From the NCBI GenBank assembly GCA_024206355.1, contig JAAGZM010000067.1, positions 1 through 19,194 of the forward strand: 19,194 nt of DNA, written 5' to 3'. Under the pieces are notes generated by a model. It was not told where the DNA came from. It saw only the letters and a program-made list of their open reading frames with translations, and made no database searches. Numbering within the stretch: the stretch's first letter is position 1; every line of letters begins with the position of its first letter. The translations under genes were made by a program, and so were the position numbers. Shown here piece after piece: positions 1 to 6,946 of the stretch. The DNA comes from Gammaproteobacteria bacterium. Lineage in GTDB: Bacteria; Pseudomonadota; Gammaproteobacteria; Enterobacterales; GCA-2746155.

Positions 1-1440
1 TTCTTCTGGCTGAGGTTCGCGTCCCATTTCTTGAAGCATTTGACGACTTATACGATTTAACTTGTTAATCGTTTCAATCATATGCACGGGGATACGAATC
101 GTTCTTGCTTGATCAGCAATCGAACGGGTGATTGCCTGTCGAATCCACCAAGTTGCGTAGGTTGAAAACTTGTAACCACGACGGTATTCAAATTTATCTA
201 CCGCCTTCATAAGACCGATGTTGCCTTCTTGAATCAAGTCTAGGAACTGTAATCCACGGTTGGTATATTTTTTAGCAATAGAGATAACGAGTCGTAGGTT
301 AGCTTCAACCATCTCTTTCTTAGCACGCCGTGCTTTTGCTTCGCCAATCGACATTTTGCGATTAGCTTCTTTAATTTCTATGATATTCAGGTTAGATGTT
401 TTTTCTGTGTAGATCATTTTGCGTTGGCCGCGAATGATATCTTCCACATGCTCTTCTAAAGAACTAGCCCATGGTTCGTCTGAATTGATTTGATCATTAA
501 TCCAATCCATATTCGTTTCATTACTTGGGAACGATGCAATAAAATTCTTTCTTGGCATGCCAGCACGTTCACAACAAAGCTTCATGATCAGACGTTCTTG
601 AGTACGAAGTACCGTCATCATGTCGCGCATGTTTTTAACAAGTCGATCAAACTGCTTAGGAATAAGTTTTATTTCAAGGAACTGCTCGCTCATGATAGCA
701 ATTTCGGCAAGTGTCTTTTTATGAGTCTTTCCATACTTATCAAGAACTCTTGCTGTTTTCTCGAATTGCTTTCTCAGTGCAACAAAGCGCTCACGAATTT
801 CTTCAGGATCAGGACCAGTATCAACTTCTTCCTCTTCGTCATCATCATCGCCATCTTCATCTTTTAATTCATCTTTAGATAGCTCTGAACCTACGTGAGT
901 GGCTCCTGCATTATGAGTCTCATCTTCTTCTGTCACGAATCCGGTAAGTAGATCTGTGATTTTGATTTCTTCTGCAACTAGGCGATCGTATTGATCAAGA
1001 ATATTTTCGATGGTGCCTGGATATTCTGAAATCGCGGATAGTACCTGTCGGATGCCTTCTTCAATACGGATAGCAATTTCAATTTCGCCTTCACGACTAA
1101 GTAGTTCAACAGTACCCATTTCACGCATATACATACGAACAGGGTCAGTTGTGCGACCAAAGTCAGCCTCTACGCTTGCGAGAGCTGCTGCAGCTGCTTC
1201 GGCTGCATCTTCGTCTTCAACTGCTGCATCATCTGCCATGATCAGTTCATCAGCATCAGGTGCTGTGTCATGGACAGTAATGCCCATGTCGTTAATCATG
1301 CGTACGATGTCTTCAATCTGATCAGAGTCGACAATATCTGCTGGCAGATGATCATTGACCTCAGCATAGGTTAGGTATCCCTGCTCCTTACCTTTTGTTA
1401 TCAACGCTTTCAGTTGAGACTTGTTTGTTGTATTATCCAT
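1..1440 (-). CDS. rpoD: RNA polymerase sigma-70 factor RpoD (C-terminus beyond left edge)
   Basis: Primary sigma factor, which directs core RNA polymerase to housekeeping promoters. The frame is open from an ATG at 1440 to the window edge, giving 480 residues; E. coli RpoD has 613, so region 3 onward (including the -35-binding region 4) is missing only because the window ends. Visible in order: region 1.1 (GKEQGYLTYAEVNDHLP near residue 18), region 1.2 (GRTTDPVRMYMREMGTVELL), an acidic Asp/Glu-rich stretch in the non-conserved insert, then region 2 with GLQFLDLIQEGNIGLMKA and the -10-recognising FSTYATWWIRQAITR segment. The insert is the only part that diverges strongly from E. coli. It is the last gene of the rpsU-yqeY-dnaG-rpoD cluster, 175 bp after dnaG, and has its own promoter in that gap. 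The ribosome binding site before the ATG is weak. Identity is essentially certain. Confidence 0.98.
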   Translation of the reverse strand, partial: MDNTTNKSQLKALITKGKEQGYLTYAEVNDHLPADIVDSDQIEDIVRMINDMGITVHDTAPDADELIMADDAAVEDEDAAEAAAAALASVEADFGRTTDPVRMYMREMGTVELLSREGEIEIAIRIEEGIRQVLSAISEYPGTIENILDQYDRLVAEEIKITDLLTGFVTEEDETHNAGATHVGSELSKDELKDEDGDDDDEEEEVDTGPDPEEIRERFVALRKQFEKTARVLDKYGKTHKKTLAEIAIMSEQFLEIKLIPKQFDRLVKNMRDMMTVLRTQERLIMKLCCERAGMPRKNFIASFPSNETNMDWINDQINSDEPWASSLEEHVEDIIRGQRKMIYTEKTSNLNIIEIKEANRKMSIGEAKARRAKKEMVEANLRLVISIAKKYTNRGLQFLDLIQEGNIGLMKAVDKFEYRRGYKFSTYATWWIRQAITRSIADQARTIRIPVHMIETINKLNRISRQMLQEMGREPQPEE

Positions 1441-1536
1441 AGAGTAACTTCACACCATCTTTTATCTGTACTTTTTATTCATATTCCGAGCTAATTACCA
1501 GTCTAGTGAAAAACCACTTTTCGCAAAAAGCTGAGC

Positions 1537-1566
1537 ATTATATACAATTTAGTAGAAAATCAGCAA
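1537..1566 (-). promoter_or_regulatory. Sigma-70 promoter for rpoD inside the dnaG-rpoD gap
   Basis: On the minus strand a -35 TTGCTG (1561-1566) and a perfect -10 TATAAT (1537-1542) are separated by 18 bp, about 90 nt before the rpoD ATG. It would let rpoD be transcribed independently of rpsU and dnaG, so that abundant sigma factor can be made beside scarce primase. Seen by eye only; no start-site data. Confidence 0.6.
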
Positions 1567-1615
1567 CATGTAATATATTTGTTGAAGTTTTTTTACACTT
1601 TTTACTAATAAAGTG

Positions 1616-3358
1616 CTAAAAAGAGCCTGAAAGTAGCTGTTTTAGCTCTAACTTTTCATTTTCACTTAATAATTTTTGTTTCTGCCGGTTAATTAAATCG
1701 TCGAGCCTTATATGTTTGATTTCTGTGAATAGTTTGTCAATTGAATCGCAGAATGTTGTTACTACTTTTTCTGTATCATTGATCAGATGTTCCCATGATA
1801 CGAGTGTCGTCAGTTGTCGATGCTCATCTGAGCCTCTCCAGTGTTCAATAAGGGCTCCGGTGGTAAGATGGGGATTCGAATGCAACATTTCAAGCATTGC
1901 CTTTAATAAAGGTGCACCTGGTTGACTTACATGTTCTAACCACTGTGTGTCATTTACCTGTTTTGCAAGAGTTGGGTTTTGCACTAATAGTCCAATCACC
2001 ATTCTCATTGGCGTAATTGTCTTCGGTTTTCCCGATATTCTATTCGTCGACTGCTGAACTTTTGACTTCTCAATCTTCATTGCCTGATTTAACTGATCGG
2101 TTGAAAGATGTACTCTTTCACCAAGCTCTGTTACTAACAATTCTTTGAGGACTGGATCAGTGACTTTCTCGAGCAGTTTCTTAATTCTGGCAACGTAGCT
2201 ACTTCTTCCATCGGCTGTTGCAAGATCGTTGCCTAGCTCAAGATGTTTAAACATAAATTGAGACAGTGGAACAGCTTGATTTTGTTGCTCCACAAAGGCA
2301 TCTTTGCCGATAGCTCTTACAATAGTATCTGGATCTTCACCATCTGGAAGAAACATAAAGCGAACCAATCTATCGCCTCGGATCAGCGGTAGTGCAATTT
2401 CAAGTGCCTTCCATGCTGCTGCAAGACCTGCTTTATCGCCATCGAAACAAAAGATAATCTCATTAACCACTTTGAAAAGTTGTTGTAGGTGAAACTCGTT
2501 AGTGGCTGTTCCAAGAGTCGCGACGGCATTTGTGATATCAAATTGTGCAAGTGCCACTACATCCATATAGCCTTCGACAATAAGGATATTCTTCAGTTTG
2601 CGATTTGCCTGACGAGCTTCAAATAATCCATAGAGTTCGCGACCTTTATGAAAAATTGGCGTCTCTGGAGAGTTAAGATATTTAGGCTCTCCCTGATCGA
2701 GAATTCTTCCACCAAAGGCAATAACTTTGCCACGACGATCGCGAATAGGGAACATCACTCTTTCGCGAAAACGGTCGTAACATTTGCCGTTATCATTTTT
2801 AATGAGCATGCCAGTATCAACAAGCTTTTGTTGTCTGTCTGAACTGCCTCCAAGAGCTTTTAGTAATCCATCCCACTTATTAGTTGCATAACCAATGCCG
2901 TAGTCTCTAGCTACTTCTCCTGATAAACCTCTTTTTTGCAAATAATCTACACCTTTTCCACCATCAGCCTTTTTCTTCAGTAGTTGTTGGAAGTACTGAC
3001 TAGCTTCTGACATTAGATCATAGAGATCAGAGCTAACGGGTACTTCAGCTGTACCAGCTTCTCTTGGAATTTCCATACCAAGGGTTGAGGCAAGATCATC
3101 GACTGCATCAAGAAATTCTAAGCGATCGTATTCCATTAGGAAGCTTATCGCGTTGCCGCTAATCCCGCAGCCAAAGCAATGGAAAAACTGTTTATCTTGG
3201 TTTACGTTGAAAGAGGGTGTTTTTTCGTTATGGAATGGGCAACATGCGCTAAAGTTGTGGCCTGATTTTTTCAAAGGCACACGACTATCTACAAGCTCTA
3301 CAAGATCAGTGCGAGCGAGAACTTCATCGAGAAATGCTTGTGGAATTCTACCTTTCAC
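1616..3358 (-). CDS. dnaG: DNA primase DnaG
   Basis: Synthesises the RNA primers for lagging-strand replication and works with the DnaB helicase at the fork. The 580-residue length is normal. The N-terminal zinc ribbon has C40, H43, C61 and C64. The RNA-polymerase-like segment (ERVMFPIRD near 199) follows, then the TOPRIM domain with LIVEGYMD (E262) and FDGDKAG (D306, D308) as metal-binding acidic residues. The C-terminal 140 or so residues are the variable helicase-binding domain. The start is GTG: MKGRIPQ aligns with the usual MAGRIP start, and GGAGGAA lies 10 nt upstream. That ribosome binding site can pair with a complementary TTCCTC just before it. With the GTG start, this suggests deliberately low translation, which fits the known scarcity of primase (inference). 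It is third in the operon, 56 bp after yqeY. Confidence 0.97.
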   Translation of the reverse strand: MKGRIPQAFLDEVLARTDLVELVDSRVPLKKSGHNFSACCPFHNEKTPSFNVNQDKQFFHCFGCGISGNAISFLMEYDRLEFLDAVDDLASTLGMEIPREAGTAEVPVSSDLYDLMSEASQYFQQLLKKKADGGKGVDYLQKRGLSGEVARDYGIGYATNKWDGLLKALGGSSDRQQKLVDTGMLIKNDNGKCYDRFRERVMFPIRDRRGKVIAFGGRILDQGEPKYLNSPETPIFHKGRELYGLFEARQANRKLKNILIVEGYMDVVALAQFDITNAVATLGTATNEFHLQQLFKVVNEIIFCFDGDKAGLAAAWKALEIALPLIRGDRLVRFMFLPDGEDPDTIVRAIGKDAFVEQQNQAVPLSQFMFKHLELGNDLATADGRSSYVARIKKLLEKVTDPVLKELLVTELGERVHLSTDQLNQAMKIEKSKVQQSTNRISGKPKTITPMRMVIGLLVQNPTLAKQVNDTQWLEHVSQPGAPLLKAMLEMLHSNPHLTTGALIEHWRGSDEHRQLTTLVSWEHLINDTEKVVTTFCDSIDKLFTEIKHIRLDDLINRQKQKLLSENEKLELKQLLSGSF

Positions 3359-3368
3359 GAAACAGTTG

Positions 3369-3391
3369 TTCCTCCGAGATTAAGCGAGGAA
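3369..3391 (-). promoter_or_regulatory. Hairpin overlapping the dnaG ribosome binding site
   Basis: On the minus strand TTCCTC (3386-3391) is the exact complement of GAGGAA (3369-3374), which lies within the dnaG Shine-Dalgarno sequence GGAGGAA. The stem is 6 bp with an 11-nt loop. If it forms in the mRNA it would mask the ribosome binding site. The stem is short, so this is tentative. Confidence 0.35.
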
Positions 3392-3414
3392 GCCTTGAGG
3401 TGTAGAGTTAAAGA

Positions 3415-3855
3415 CTAACCAAGTTGAGACTTGATTACTCCACTCACCTTGCCCATATCGGCACGGCCCTGCATTTTAGGCTTTAGAATACCCATAACTT
3501 TACCCATGTCACGCATACTTTCTGCGCCGGTTTGTGTTATAGCTTCGGCAATCAGCTCTGAGATTTCCTGCTCACTCAATGGTTGAGGTAAGTAGTTTTG
3601 AATAACTTCAATCTCAAATTTTTCTTTGCTCGAAAGATCGTCACGCCCGGCTTTATCAAACTGCTCAATACTATCGCGGCGTTGTTTGACCATTTTGTCG
3701 AGTATGACGAGAATTTCTGCTTCTTCCAATGTGACACGACGATCTACTTCCTGTTGCTTTACAGCAGCTAGAATGAGTCGAATAGTAGACAGGCGCTCTT
3801 TCGCGCGGTCGCGCAAGGCCTGCTTCATATCATCTTTAATACGATCAATTAACAT
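3415..3855 (-). CDS. yqeY: GatB/YqeY domain protein
   Basis: A 146-residue soluble protein of the YqeY family, related to the tRNA-binding tail of the GatB subunit of Asp/Glu-tRNA amidotransferase. The stand-alone protein has no proven function; a role with tRNA or translation is inferred from the family. The N-terminus (MLIDRIKDDMKQALRDRAKE), the RLSTIRLILAAVKQQEVDRR segment, the block near residue 88 (IQNYLPQPLSEQEI) and the C-terminal MGKVMGILKPKMQGRADMG match the family over its full length. The start at 3855 fits the family, although no convincing Shine-Dalgarno sequence precedes it (CACGCCT before ATG). It lies between rpsU and dnaG, as in Pseudomonas and unlike E. coli, and is probably cotranscribed with both. 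Confidence 0.9.
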   Translation of the reverse strand: MLIDRIKDDMKQALRDRAKERLSTIRLILAAVKQQEVDRRVTLEEAEILVILDKMVKQRRDSIEQFDKAGRDDLSSKEKFEIEVIQNYLPQPLSEQEISELIAEAITQTGAESMRDMGKVMGILKPKMQGRADMGKVSGVIKSQLG

Positions 3856-3885
3856 AGGCGTGGATTCTGTCTGGAAGAAATTTAT

Positions 3886-3914
3886 TTTGCCGTTAGCTTT
3901 TATCTATCGGCAAA
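3886..3914 (-). terminator. Possible attenuating stem-loop after rpsU
   Basis: Directly after the rpsU stop, on the minus strand, TTTGCCG (3908-3914) and CGGCAAA (3886-3892) form a perfect 7-bp stem with a 15-nt loop, followed by an AT-rich run (ATAAATTTC). E. coli has a partial terminator at the equivalent place, reducing dnaG relative to rpsU. The T-tract here is poor, so it would at best be a leaky attenuator or an RNA-processing site. Confidence 0.4.
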
Positions 3915-3926
3915 CAATCAAAGATT

Positions 3927-4142
3927 TTAGTACAGGCGGACGCGTGAAGCGTTTTCGCGAGATACTTTCTTCAATGAGCGCTTTACAGCAGCAGCTTTCT
4001 TACGTTTACGAATGCTTGTTGGCTTTTCGTAGAATTCACGGCGACGTACTTCAGCAAGTACACCAGCTTTTTCACAAGAACGTTTGAAACGTCGTAGAGC
4101 GATATCGAATGGCTCGTTTTCTTTTACACGTACAGCAGGCAT
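3927..4142 (-). CDS. rpsU: 30S ribosomal protein S21
   Basis: Small basic protein of the 30S subunit, involved in start-site selection in translation. It is 71 residues, the usual length, and begins MPAVRVKENEPFDIALRRFK. The Arg/Lys-rich C-terminus (RKRKKAAAVKR, then RVRLY) is near identical to gammaproteobacterial S21. The ATG follows AAGGG about 7 nt upstream. It is the first gene of the macromolecular-synthesis operon and is driven by the promoter at 4207-4235. Its start is 187 bp from the divergent tsaD. Confidence 0.98.
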   Translation of the reverse strand: MPAVRVKENEPFDIALRRFKRSCEKAGVLAEVRRREFYEKPTSIRKRKKAAAVKRSLKKVSRENASRVRLY

Positions 4143-4206
4143 CTAAAAACCCTTTAAAATCAGTTAGTTAAGGTTGAGGCAAGGCTACAGCCGTTGCGAG
4201 GGCGCA

Positions 4207-4235
4207 ATTTTACTCCTTTTTACACTCGAATGCAA
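4207..4235 (-). promoter_or_regulatory. Promoter of the rpsU operon with GC-rich discriminator
   Basis: Minus strand: -35 TTGCAT (4230-4235), 17-bp spacer, -10 TAAAAT (4207-4212), followed by TGCGCCC. A GC-rich stretch just after the -10 is typical of promoters that ppGpp/DksA shut down during starvation, which would suit a ribosomal-protein operon (inference). It overlaps the divergent tsaD promoter. Confidence 0.5.
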
Positions 4236-4246
4236 AGCCCTAATAT
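4219..4246 (+). promoter_or_regulatory. Candidate tsaD promoter overlapping the rpsU promoter
   Basis: Plus strand: -35 TTTACA (4219-4224), 16-bp spacer, -10 TAATAT (4241-4246), giving a leader of about 75 nt before tsaD. The element lies on top of the rpsU -35 and spacer on the other strand, so the two could compete for polymerase. Confidence 0.4.
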
Positions 4247-4329
4247 ACTTTTCTGCTTTGCAGTCTATCGAGTACTTGAAGTAGAATGAGTGCATGCTCA
4301 AACTCTAGAAATATTCAGCTGAGAAGTCA

Positions 4330-5346
4330 ATGATTGTATTAGGTATAGAATCGTCCTGTGATGAGACAGGTGTTGCCATCTATGACGATAAAAAAGGTAT
4401 TATCGCAGATGTATTACACAGCCAAGTTAAGCTGCATGCTCAATATGGTGGTGTGGTTCCAGAGCTCGCCTCAAGAGACCATGTGCGACGTACTGTGCCA
4501 CTGGTGCGTGAGGCTTTAAAGATTGCTGATATTGAAGACAATAAGATAGATGCAGTCGCCTATACAGCAGGCCCAGGTTTAATCGGTGCTTTACTTGTAG
4601 GAGCAAGCATGGCTCGTTCATTAGCGTTCGCATGGGAATGTCCAGCTGTTGCCGTTCATCATATGGAAGGACACCTTCTTGCACCAATGCTTGAAGATCC
4701 AGCGCCAGAGTTTCCTTTTATCGCGTTACTAGTATCCGGTGGACACACACAATTAATTGAAGTGTCAGGCATTGGCCAATACAAACTTCTCGGTGAATCC
4801 CTTGATGATGCAGCTGGAGAAGCTTTTGATAAAACGGCTAAAATTCTCGGGCTTGGATATCCTGGTGGTCCTGCACTTGCCAAACTTGCCTTAAAGGGTA
4901 AGCCAAATGTTCATAAATTTCCACGCCCTATGACTAATCGCCCAGGACTAGATTTTAGTTTCAGTGGCTTAAAAACATTTGCTGCTAATACCATTCGCAG
5001 TTCAGACGGTTCAGAGCAAGCCCATGCCGATATCGCTCATGCGTTCCAAGAAGCAGTCAGTGAAACCTTAGCAATTAAATGTCGCAGGGCTATTAGAGAA
5101 ACAGGTCTAAAAACATTAGTTATTGCAGGTGGTGTAAGTGCCAACATGCGAATTCGAGAGCGTCTAGAGAAATTACTAGTGCAAGAGGGCGGTAGTGTTT
5201 TTTATCCGAGACCAGAATTTTGTACAGATAACGGTGCAATGATTGCTTATGCAGGGTACTTGCGATTCAAAACGGGTGAGACCACAGGCTTAGCGATTAA
5301 AGCAAGACCGCGATGGCCGCTTACAGAACTAAAAGCAGGAGGCTAG
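4330..5346 (+). CDS. tsaD: tRNA threonylcarbamoyladenosine synthase subunit TsaD
   Basis: Transfers the threonylcarbamoyl group from its adenylate to A37 of ANN-decoding tRNAs, forming t6A, together with TsaB and TsaE in the cytoplasm. The 338-residue length is normal for this ASKHA-fold protein. Visible motifs: GIESSCDETGVAIYD at the start, HHMEGH at 110-115 carrying the metal-binding His111 and His115, VSGGHTQL near 135, the FSFSGLKT segment, AGGVSANMRIRE, and FCTDNGAMIAYAG with the third metal ligand Asp. GAGAAG just before the ATG serves as the ribosome binding site. Its TAG stop shares the palindrome CTAG with the stop of plsY on the other strand, so the genes overlap tail-to-tail by 4 bp with no terminator between them. 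Confidence 0.98.
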   Translation: MIVLGIESSCDETGVAIYDDKKGIIADVLHSQVKLHAQYGGVVPELASRDHVRRTVPLVREALKIADIEDNKIDAVAYTAGPGLIGALLVGASMARSLAFAWECPAVAVHHMEGHLLAPMLEDPAPEFPFIALLVSGGHTQLIEVSGIGQYKLLGESLDDAAGEAFDKTAKILGLGYPGGPALAKLALKGKPNVHKFPRPMTNRPGLDFSFSGLKTFAANTIRSSDGSEQAHADIAHAFQEAVSETLAIKCRRAIRETGLKTLVIAGGVSANMRIRERLEKLLVQEGGSVFYPRPEFCTDNGAMIAYAGYLRFKTGETTGLAIKARPRWPLTELKAGG

Positions 5347-5936
5347 GGCTTTTTCTTGAAAGCTGATTCCTTCCCTGATAACAGATTTCTGATATTGTCT
5401 TGATGACGCCAGATCATTAGTAGTGACATGAGCGTCATAGGTAATAAACTTTCTGTAGACAAATACCAGGTCGAGGCGGGCAATATTAAGGCTGAACTGA
5501 GTCCTGCTAGTGATGATATCCGAAAGATAAAGAATATTAATACCCATGTTAATAATATGATTAACCCGATTTGCCAATTCATGGTTGTCACCGCACCAAA
5601 AGCAGTTGCAACACCTTTGCCACCATTAAAAGAAAAGAATATCGGTAGGCAATGGCCTAAAAAGGATGCCACAACAACAGCGCTCAGCCATAGGGCAGAA
5701 AAATCAAAATACTTAGCGATGAGAACGGGGATGATGCCTTTTAGAATATCGCCACTGAAGGTTAATATTGCAGCTTTACGTCCGCCAATACGAAGTACAT
5801 TAGTTGTTCCAGGATTATGTGAACCCATATCCCTAGGATCGGAGAGCCCCATCATTTTACAAACAATAATTGCAGATGAAATTGAACCAAAGAGGTAAGC
5901 GGCTAATAAGACAATAATTTCAGTTATAGGTATCAT
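5343..5936 (-). CDS. plsY: Glycerol-3-phosphate acyltransferase PlsY
   Basis: Inner-membrane enzyme that moves the acyl group from acyl-phosphate (made by PlsX) to the 1-position of glycerol-3-phosphate, the first step of phospholipid synthesis. It has 197 residues with several hydrophobic segments. The three conserved cytoplasmic motifs are visible: GSISSAIIVCK near residue 17, DMGSHNPGTTNVLRIGG near 36 and GHCLPIFFSFNGGKGVATAFG near 93. The C-terminus carries RHQDNIRNLLSGKE. It runs divergently from folB across a 95-bp gap in which I could not settle on a promoter. Its stop overlaps that of tsaD. Confidence 0.97.
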   Translation of the reverse strand: MIPITEIIVLLAAYLFGSISSAIIVCKMMGLSDPRDMGSHNPGTTNVLRIGGRKAAILTFSGDILKGIIPVLIAKYFDFSALWLSAVVVASFLGHCLPIFFSFNGGKGVATAFGAVTTMNWQIGLIILLTWVLIFFIFRISSLAGLSSALILPASTWYLSTESLLPMTLMSLLMIWRHQDNIRNLLSGKESAFKKKP

Positions 5937-6031
5937 TGTTTTGTTAAAGTATCGTTTATTACTTGGTAATAATGAGATGGTGAATTAGTATATCATATTT
6001 CAGCATTTAGCATCCAAGAGAGTAACTTAAA

Positions 6032-6400
6032 TTGAGTAAGAAAAATCGTGACATCGTTTACATAAAAGATTTGCAGATAAAAACAATTATCGGCATCTAC
6101 GATTGGGAACGAAAAATCAAACAAACTGTTAGCATCGATATTGAAATGGCCACAAATATAGCGAAGGCGGCAGCATCCGAGAATATTGAAGATACTATTA
6201 ATTATAAGGCTGTTGGCAAACGTATTATTCAATTTGTTGAAGATAGTTCCTACCAATTAGTCGAGACTATGGCTGAGAAAGTTGCACAAATTATTCTTGA
6301 TGAGTTTGCTGTCCCTTGGTTGCGATTGCGTATAAGTAAGCCTGGAGCTTTAAGAAGTTCAAAAGACGTGGGACTGGTCATTGAGAGAGAGAGAAAGTAA
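6032..6400 (+). CDS. folB: Dihydroneopterin aldolase FolB (TTG start)
   Basis: Folate pathway enzyme that cleaves 7,8-dihydroneopterin to 6-hydroxymethyl-7,8-dihydropterin and glycolaldehyde (and epimerises the substrate). The 122 residues align end to end with E. coli FolB: DIVYIKDLQIKTIIGIYDWE carries the substrate-binding Glu, YQLVETMAEKVAQIIL follows, and RISKPGAL carries the catalytic Lys. The start is TTG at 6032: a stop lies three codons upstream in frame, the next ATG is 32 codons inside the domain, and AAGAGAG lies upstream. It overlaps folK by one base (TAATG), so the two are translationally coupled. Confidence 0.96.
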   Translation: MSKKNRDIVYIKDLQIKTIIGIYDWERKIKQTVSIDIEMATNIAKAAASENIEDTINYKAVGKRIIQFVEDSSYQLVETMAEKVAQIILDEFAVPWLRLRISKPGALRSSKDVGLVIERERK

Positions 6401-6897
6401 TGAGCTCGCTATATCAAACTCAAGTTTTTCTAGGCATTGGCAGTAATATCGACAAAGAAAATGCTATCCCAGAAGCCTTGGTTATATTAGAAAATCAATT
6501 TGGTAAACTTGTCATTTCTCCTACATTTGAAAGTGAGTCAGTAGGTTTTAATGGGGATAATTTTTATAACCTAGTAGTTTCTTTTTATACAGCGTTTTCA
6601 TTGCAAGAGGTTGTTAGTCGTTATAAAGCTATTGAAGATCAGTTAGGCCGAGATCGCAGTGGTCCAAAATTTAGTGCCCGAAGTTTAGATATTGATCCAC
6701 TATTATATGGTGATTTAATTTGTGATGAGCCCGTTGAATTACCCAGAGGCGAAGTACTTGAGAATGCCTATGTGCTTTGGCCGTTGTCAATACTAGCTCC
6801 AGATCATAAACATCCTCTAACAGGTCGTAGTTTTAGCGACCATTGGCAGAGTTATGACAATAACCAAAAACTTTGGCAGGTAGAAACTAGCTGGTAA
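6400..6897 (+). CDS. folK: 2-amino-4-hydroxy-6-hydroxymethyldihydropteridine diphosphokinase (HPPK)
   Basis: Transfers pyrophosphate from ATP to 6-hydroxymethyl-dihydropterin, the step after FolB in folate synthesis. The 165-residue protein has the N-terminal GIGSNI motif, the VGFNGDNFYNLVV strand and the HPPK signature SARSLDIDPLLYG at 92-104, with Mg-binding Asp97 and Asp99. ELPRGEVLENAYVLWPL holds the late conserved block. The usual RTLDLDLLL reads RSLDIDPLL, a mild variant. It resembles the shorter HPPK encoded next to folB in Pseudomonas; such genomes may carry a second folK beside panB/pcnB, so this could be one of two copies. Its start overlaps the folB stop by one base. Confidence 0.93.
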   Translation: MSSLYQTQVFLGIGSNIDKENAIPEALVILENQFGKLVISPTFESESVGFNGDNFYNLVVSFYTAFSLQEVVSRYKAIEDQLGRDRSGPKFSARSLDIDPLLYGDLICDEPVELPRGEVLENAYVLWPLSILAPDHKHPLTGRSFSDHWQSYDNNQKLWQVETSW

Positions 6898-6909
6898 AAA
6901 AATAATGCT

Positions 6910-6937
6910 GTCAGAGCCAATTTAAATAGACTCTGAC
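6910..6937 (-). repeat. Palindromic stem-loop between folK and the SDR gene
   Basis: GTCAGAGCC (6910-6918) and GACTCTGAC (6929-6937) pair over 9 bp with one G-U, around a 10-nt AT loop. Read on the minus strand the stem is followed after four bases by ATTTTTTT, so it may terminate the SDR transcript. The half ending GACTCTGACCCC resembles short palindromes that I recall as repeated in many proteobacterial genomes near REP-associated transposases. It fills most of the 49-bp convergent gap. Confidence 0.6.
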
Positions 6938-6946
6938 CCCACTCCA

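Noticed and set aside
1010..1321. Ser/Ala-rich open frame on the plus strand
   Set aside because: It lies wholly inside rpoD in another frame, and its composition reflects the reverse complement of the conserved sigma-factor codons.
1596..1615. CACTTT/AAAGTG hairpin just after the dnaG stop, considered as a terminator
   Set aside because: On the dnaG strand it is followed by A residues, not T, and on the other strand the T-run precedes the stem. The stem is only 6 AT-rich base pairs.
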